DNA from: Toxotes chatareus
Taxonomy: Eukaryota > Chordata > Actinopteri > Toxotidae
Length of the DNA stretch: 64,000 nt
Assembly: GCA_016801885.1 (NCBI GenBank)
Contig: JAFBJY010001399.1
Coordinates: 1 to 64,000, forward strand
Reading direction: 5' to 3'
Positions 58,768-64,000 of the stretch are shown here, piece after piece. The position numbers and the translations under genes were made by a program. The notes under the pieces are model-generated. The model was given only the letters and a program-made list of their open reading frames with translations, was not told where the DNA came from and did not search any database. Numbering within the stretch: position 1 is the stretch's first letter; the number at the start of each line of letters is the position of its first letter.

Positions 58768-59953
58768 TTATTTTTCTACAGTTTTTAGACTCAATCGGTT
58801 TCTTCTTTTACAAACTATTTCTCCAGCCTTGGAAAAAACCCGTTCTCACAGCACAGATGAGGCTGGGGTGCACAGAAAATGCTTGGCTACGTGATACAGA
58901 TTGGGGTACAGAGTTTTGTGGGTGGCCCAGTATGTGAGGGGATCCTCAGTTCTTCCCAGGGGAGGATCAGCTAGGTACCGCTTCACTTCCACCATTGCGT
59001 TAGCTGTGGCACTTTGCATTTGCCTGGCTCTGTTAGCATCCTGATCCAACAGTGTCCACAGGTCAGCTTCTAAAAAATATGGAAGATCATCATCACCAGA
59101 AATGTCATTAGTCATTCCTTATTCATAATCAAATAAAGAAGAAATACCTGTGGAGGCTGCTGTTGCTGCTGCTGCGTGCTGTGTATGTTGATAACTTTTG
59201 TGCATTCTGATATCAGACGCTCTTTGACACCGGCTGCCACTCTTGAACTGGTGAATCCAAATGTTTTGAAGCATGGATCCAACAGTGTAGCGACTGCCAG
59301 TGAACTCTCTTTTTCCTTATCATGCAATCTCTCTCCCAAGCATCTGATAAGGTTATGTGCCAGGTGTTGTGCCACGGGGGTGGTGAGCTGTGGATGGAGT
59401 TGTCTCAGTCTCTCTTTTGCAGTTGTGCTTGTCCTAAAATAAGTCACGATCCTCCTGCTCAGGGCTCTAATTTCATCAAGGGCAGGAGCTGCTTCAATGG
59501 AGTTCTTGACGACTAGATTTAGGCAGTGCACAATGCATTTACGTTGCCTCAAATTCAAAGTGTTGGCTGCAGCATTCATATTGCTTGCAGAATCAGTCGC
59601 AGTGCATCAAACCCTGTTTACTAGGCCAGTCAATGATGTAGTTTCGGCAGCAATGTGGGCTGCTGTGTGGGTTTTCGGAAATGGCTTGGCCCCCAGAAGA
59701 AGAGTGGACAGATGTCATTTTGATTGATAAAATGGCAGGTGACAGCTAAATATGCGTCCATGTTGATGGAGGTCCACATATCTGATGTGAGGCTCACAGT
59801 CTCAACACCCTGGATCTCAGCTTTGGCCTCCTCCCTTTCCTCCTCATACTTGGCGACTACCATGTCCTTCAGAGCCTTCGTTGTTGGTAGAGCGTATGTG
59901 GTGTCCAGCTTTGCCACAAACTCTTTGAAACCAACATCCTCCAAAACAGAGAA
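58768..59953 (-). pseudogene. ZBED-type hAT transposase, deleted and frameshifted
   Basis: Read leftward: LPFSVLEDVGFKEFV, SLTSDMWTSINMDAYLAVTC, frameshifts near 59720-59600, LRQRKCIVHCLNLVVKNSIE, LSRRIVTYFRTSTTAKERL, LATLLDPCFKTFGF-like text, EDPLTYWATHKTLYPNLYHV, LCTPASSV, then a stop at about 58848 inside the dimerisation motif, and ERVFSKAGEIVCKRRNRLS to TAA 58768-58770. The core segment between the RNase H-like middle and DPCFK is shortened. The BED zinc finger and N-terminus are absent; at 59954 the sequence changes to another repeat. Not functional. Confidence 0.75.
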
Positions 59954-60104
59954 TGGTAACACTTTAAAATAACTATCATTTATAAGCTATTAGTAGATAT
60001 TGAACTAATCATGAATAAACCATTTATATATGGTGCGCCCCTGTAAAAGGGGAAATAATAGGAACGACACAGAAGCGATGTAGTTTCTATCGTATTGTAA
60101 TGAA
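59954..60104 (+). mobile_element. End of a DNA repeat abutting the hAT remnant
   Basis: GGTAACACTTTAAAATAACT followed by ATCATTTATAAGCTATTAGT is a familiar terminus of fish non-autonomous DNA repeats. It begins exactly where hAT coding similarity stops. The second end was not found. Confidence 0.4.
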
Positions 60105-60482
60105 TTTTCCACAAACATCTTTTTAACATGTTTACAGAAGTGTGAAAAATAACACCATATTGTCTTTTTTCCCCTTAACAACCACACTTAATTTCAAACA
60201 GAAAAACACCGACATATAATGCGGACATCAGGTTGCTGCCGCGATTGTGCCACTGTCCGCGCTAACACTGCTAGCAAACAGGCTAACACAACAACAGTTT
60301 ACATTTAGCCGACAAAATATACATAAAACGTTACACAGTCGTACACATTACTGCCTACCCATTCCTCACAACGTATGTACATCCTTATACATGCTAAAAG
60401 CTACACTCTTACCTGTAAAAGGGGAGAATAATAGGAATGACATACAAGCGATGTAGCTTCTATCGAGTTCCGTATTGTAATG
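60042..60482 (+). repeat. Direct repeats of about 65 bp flanking 310 bp
   Basis: 60042-60103 and 60413-60482 share CTGTAAAAGGGG, AATAATAGGAA, GCGATGTAG, TTCTATCG and GTATTGTAATGA. The intervening DNA has no gene. It could be a local duplication by unequal exchange. Confidence 0.65.
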
Positions 60483-62125
60483 AGCGCGAGCTGCGCGCCC
60501 CCCTCTACTGGCCGAGCGAGACTCTAACAATCGAACACAGAGCAATGGATTACAATAATCCCGATCTGCAAATCAAAGTATATTTTTAACTCTTTCCAAG
60601 CCTATTTTTAATAAAACAATGAATTAACAAAATTTTAACATTAAATTAAAATGAAATACGTTTGTTACCATCATGAATTAACCTATTTTCTACCACAGAT
60701 GGAGATGAATTAAAGCGTTTTTATTATCATTGCATTCATAACAGATTTCTAGCCATTGCTTTCATATCATTGTTATGACCATTACAGATGCAGCTCCTAA
60801 ACCTTCAGCAGAAGAACCAGATCCCAGCTCAGGTCACTGCTGAAGAAATGATCAATGTTGTCTGAGAGAGCGCTGAGTTACTGAGACTCAAACAGACAGT
60901 CCACCACTACACCTTTAACTCTGCTCATGTCACACCAATCTGTCTGTAGTGAAATAAAGTGCAAGAGTAAAGATGAAGCTTCTGTTGTGTTTCTGTTTGA
61001 CCACTTTGGGAGTTTGAACTGGAGGATTTTGATGAGGAGGTTTCCAAACAGTAAAAACTGCTCTTCTAATGTCTTGTTTCAGGTGTGGACAGTGAACGTC
61101 ATCAATAAAATGAGGGATGCTGAGGTTGAAGCCTGAATGCTCCTCACGTCCCCAGAGGCCTTAGCTCCTAATTTTCAGTGAGTCACATTTGACACACGTT
61201 CTTTATTAACAGTTGATCTACAGTGGTTTTAATATCTCTGATATATTCTGAAAGGTTGTTGTAAATTTTATTGACTGTAACCCACAGACAGGCAGCAGGA
61301 GGCACCCAGCACTAAAATGGTCTGTCCACAAGAGGTGGTGATGGAGGTGGATCCCAGAGTCCTGCAGGGATTCTGGGTGCTTCCACCTCGTCCCCTTTTA
61401 AAAAGACCTTCCCAGGCCCTCAGCAAACTTTCTTTATCCTTTAAATAAATTTGAGTAACCACCTACCTGTTTGTGTGGTCTTCCTTGTTTTGTTGTGAAT
61501 TTGGAGCCAGTTCATGACAATCTCATAAGGTTTTCTCTGAGGGGTTTGGTTTCCTCAGTTAAACCCAGCACAGAGGCTCTGATGGTGGACTATGGTTGAG
61601 AGAAACTGGTCTTACTCTGACTGAGGGACCTGATTGTTAAAATAAAAACCACCACGGAGTCACAGAGGACTGAGAGCCTGTGTTGAAACTTTCAAACAGC
61701 ACAGTATCAGGTGTTTTACTTGTCACAGTTGAAGCAGCTGCTGTGACATCAACAACAAATGCTTGACAGAGGATATTTGTGTTTCCCAACTTTAAGGCTG
61801 CAACAACACACTCACACAACCTAACATGTCTTGAAATGCAGTTCCCAACATTTCTGAATTTTCAGTAACAGTGTCATTATTCTGTGAAGTTCCACATTAA
61901 TATCTGTTCTTGAAGAACTTGTATTTGGAGGTTTTAGTGAGGGAAACGTCTCATTGTGGACTGAGGGGAACAATTATTTCTACCAGCAGCGAGAAGACAA
62001 ACACTCATCAAGTCCTTCATCCCTACAGCTCTGAAGAATCCATCAGTACCATGACTCACGACCGTTACTCACATAAAAATGACATTTTTACTGTGAGTCT
62101 GAGCTCAGTATTCAGCTGCTGAAAT
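60483..62125. other. Intergenic, no supported gene
   Basis: An exon-like piece at 60788-60865 (MQLLNLQQKNQIPAQVTAEE, preceded by ATTACAG) has no partner exon. 61280-61480 looks like a dispersed repeat ending in TTTAAATAAATTTGAGTAAC. Nothing more can be supported. Confidence 0.4.
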
Positions 62126-63013
62126 TGTGGTGTCAGGTTTTGTGCAATGTAAGAATCCATCTATGCTTCACCCCTCCTCACCCTTCTGTGCTTCACCCAT
62201 CTGTGTGTACTTCAATGAGGGAGATTCCATTGGTGGTTGCCCTTGCAGCACTTGTTGCTGCCTTGTGTGCCTCTCTGCCTGCTATTGCTGCATCACAAGG
62301 GATAATCACTCATGCTTTGCATGCATGTGTTCGGTGCTTTAGAGGCACTGGAAAGTATTTTTAAAAACCCAATCGAAAGAAGCCCAGATTCCATTAAAAA
62401 ACAAAGTGTGGTTAGAGCGTGGTTGTTAGGAGGGTGTTGTGGTGCACGGGAGAAAAAACTCCATTAGATATCAGGCCTGCAAAATACCAGGAAAAAAAGA
62501 TAGATGCACACCAATCAAATGGAGGGAATTAGAAAGGGATACGTCCAGTTACACCCAGATCTGTCCTTGAACCTGGTCAACAGTCTTCCATTGGTCATGT
62601 GTAAAAGACCACGTGCTGTACTTTTTTGATATAAGATGGGAAGGGCTGAATTTTAGACATGAGTAGAATCATGCAAAAAATAACTAATGAAAGGAAAAAG
62701 GGATGTGGTCAGACATGTCCCTTGGTCTGTAACACACCTACAATTTACAATATAAAAAGTGATGCACAGATGGTAAAAGTCATCAGTTGTTTTCTGCAGG
62801 GCGGCTCAAGCTTTTGAATTCTGTATTGAAGAATAAAGCTCTATGGATTCAACTTCTCTGGTCTCCAGTGCTTAAGATGTGCCTCTTTGAAAAGAAGAGA
62901 TGAACACTTGAATGAAGAGTAAAAGAGTAAGGTGTGGGGACTCGGCCAGACTTCGACTCAGCTTCAACTGGCCCTTAGCTAGGTCTACAGCCTGGTCTGA
63001 AAAATCCACATCA
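62126..63013 (+). mobile_element. LTR of the same family as 9986-10866
   Basis: Starts TGTGGTGTCAGG and ends AAAATCCACATCA (TG...CA). The last third matches the other LTR: CAGTTGTT, GCTTTTGAATTCTGTATTGA, GAATAAAGC, CAACTTCTCTGGTCTCCAG, AGGTGTGGGG and AGCTTCAACTGGC. A TATA-like ATATAAAAAG precedes AATAAA (62833) by about 80 bp. The 5' two thirds are much more diverged. The flanking four bases (AAAT, GAAG) do not match, so it is not a clean solo insertion. No internal genes are adjacent. Confidence 0.65.
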
Positions 63014-63187
63014 GAAGGAAACAGCAAAGGACGACAAAGGACTGAGCTTTATCCACCTGCCCACATCAAACATTATCATTAACAGGAGTCTTAACACTGG
63101 AAGCAATAGCAGAATAGCTGAGATCTCAAAGTACAAACTATAAAAACAAACCATAATGTCTGGTAGACAAGTGGAGCAACCATAAGA

Positions 63188-63431
63188 AGTGATGTGGACT
63201 TTCCTGTAGTTTCCTCTTGTCTTTGTAACAGCAGTAGCTCCTCCCTTCCTTGTCAATAATTGTGCAGAAATATCTGAGTGCTTCTTTCTTCCTAAATCAT
63301 GAGCAAGTCCTGTCCAGTCCAACTGTTTCTGCTCCTGTTTGACTTCTGAACTTGTCTCTGGCTGTGTGTCCACTTACTGCAGCCTGTGACATCAGGCTGT
63401 AGAATGTTGATACATCAAAAGCATCAAAGGA

Positions 63432-63432
<1 letters not shown>
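63188..63432 (-). repeat. Exon-like module, copy 4 of 4
   Basis: Matches the module at 51138-51404 from GTGGACTTTCCTGTAGTTTC through TTGATACATCAAAAGCATC. The end with the donor-like site is replaced by other sequence to the left of 63188. It is followed by a long CA tract, as in the other copies. Confidence 0.65.
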
Positions 63433-63434
<2 letters not shown>

Positions 63435-63508
<74 letters not shown>

Positions 63509-63528
63509 ACACACCCATACCCATATGC

Positions 63529-63567
<39 letters not shown>

Positions 63568-63664
63568 TAGATGACACTTCATACCATCAACATGAGCAGA
63601 GATGGAAACATCAAAGGCATCAAAGGACAAACACACACACACACACACACACACACCCATATGC

Positions 63665-63703
<39 letters not shown>

Positions 63704-63790
63704 TAGATGACACTTCATACCATCAACATGAGCAGAGATGGAAACATCAAAGGACAAACACACACACACACACACACTCACACACACATG
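63435..63790 (+). repeat. Compound microsatellite with a 136-bp tandem duplication
   Basis: (CA)n at 63435-63514, 63631-63656 and 63757-63789; (GACA)n at 63531-63572 and 63667-63709. The unit from CATATGCAG at 63522 to CATATGCAG at 63658 is 136 bp and includes CACTTCATACCATCAACATG. CV- or TH-repeat frames in it are artefacts. Confidence 0.92.
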
Positions 63791-63821
63791 CTGGTACTTA
63801 TGTTGACCTTCTCTCAAACGC

Positions 63822-63882
63822 TAATGGTCCAAGATCTCAGGAGATTGCTGAAAAGCAATGCATTGCCGACATACTACCACAC
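63822..63882 (+). repeat. tRNA-like dispersed repeat, copy B
   Basis: AATGGTCCAAGATCTCAGGAG, TTGCTGAAAAGCAATGCATT and GCCGACATACTAC, related to the minus-strand sequence at 15806-15893. The B-box half is missing. Confidence 0.45.
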
Positions 63883-63904
63883 AAAGGCATTTATATGCCA
63901 TTGT

Positions 63905-63955
63905 AAAGCCCCGCCCACAGGCGAAAGCACAAACTGCATCAGCCAATCATAATTC
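63905..63955. promoter_or_regulatory. Weak promoter-like cluster at the right edge
   Basis: A GC-box-like CCCCGCCC and a CCAAT box (CCAATCAT near 63942) lie within 40 bp. Any transcript would start near or beyond the window end, so this cannot be judged further. Confidence 0.2.
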
Positions 63956-64000
63956 CACTCACTTTCTTCTGCCCCTTCTCTGAAATTCCCAGTGGATGAA

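Noticed and set aside
63297..63660. Val-Cys repeat proteins over the CA tracts
   Set aside because: Translation of a dinucleotide repeat.
1..64000. CRISPR arrays, bacterial operons, rRNA genes
   Set aside because: None seen. The regular repeats present are minisatellites or microsatellites, and the gene structure is eukaryotic.

Overview
This window looks like nuclear DNA from a teleost fish. It has spliced genes with GT-AG introns, abundant (CA)n/(TG)n and (GACA)n microsatellites, tRNA-derived SINE-like repeats, hAT, piggyBac and Tc1-like DNA transposons, an LTR family, and a fragment of a Polinton/adintovirus-type element. There are few host genes. Family assignments rest on motif recognition alone; no database search was possible.

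Layout. (1) 1-6.3 kb: the 5' part of a leftward gene of the fish SAM-like plus HECT (G2E3-like) family. Exon 1 is at 5826-5900 and exon 2 runs from 1009 past the left edge. A 4.4 kb piggyBac element (1049-5481) sits in the intron between them, with TTAA target duplications, matching terminal repeats and an apparently intact three-exon transposase. (2) 6.3-17.8 kb: transposon-rich intergenic DNA. It holds two hAT deletion derivatives with perfect 8-bp target duplications, a 27-bp minisatellite split by a solo LTR, a tRNA-derived SINE and tRNA-like repeats. (3) 17.8-19.0 kb: an LTR-like dispersed repeat and a spliced SGNH-hydrolase-like gene fragment. (4) 19.04-34.54 kb: a second, collinear copy of about 2.25-17.81 kb. 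It carries small indels every few tens of bases, in unique DNA, coding exons and repeats alike, and looks like an unpolished long-read copy more than an aged duplication.

(5) 34.54-36.75 kb: remnant of a Polinton/adintovirus-like element in the order PolB C-terminus, packaging-type ATPase, small basic-hydrophobic protein, further ORF, with several frameshifts and stops. (6) 36.8-45.9 kb: dispersed repeats and one intact open frame for a very acidic 268-residue protein (42311-43117). (7) 45.98-55.2 kb: a nested inverted-repeat complex. The outer arms are about 1.86 kb, and an inner palindrome has about 1.0 kb arms. A 250-bp exon-like module recurs here three times and once more at 63.2 kb. (8) 55.7-64 kb: a degenerate TE-like gene, a repeat pair shared with 38.8 kb, a decayed ZBED-type hAT transposase, a second LTR of the 9.99 kb family, and compound microsatellites.

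The genes do not form a pathway. The window is mostly layered insertion: transposons in a host intron, an LTR in a minisatellite, a hAT element in a GA/CT tract, and a possibly artefactual 15.5 kb copy laid over them.
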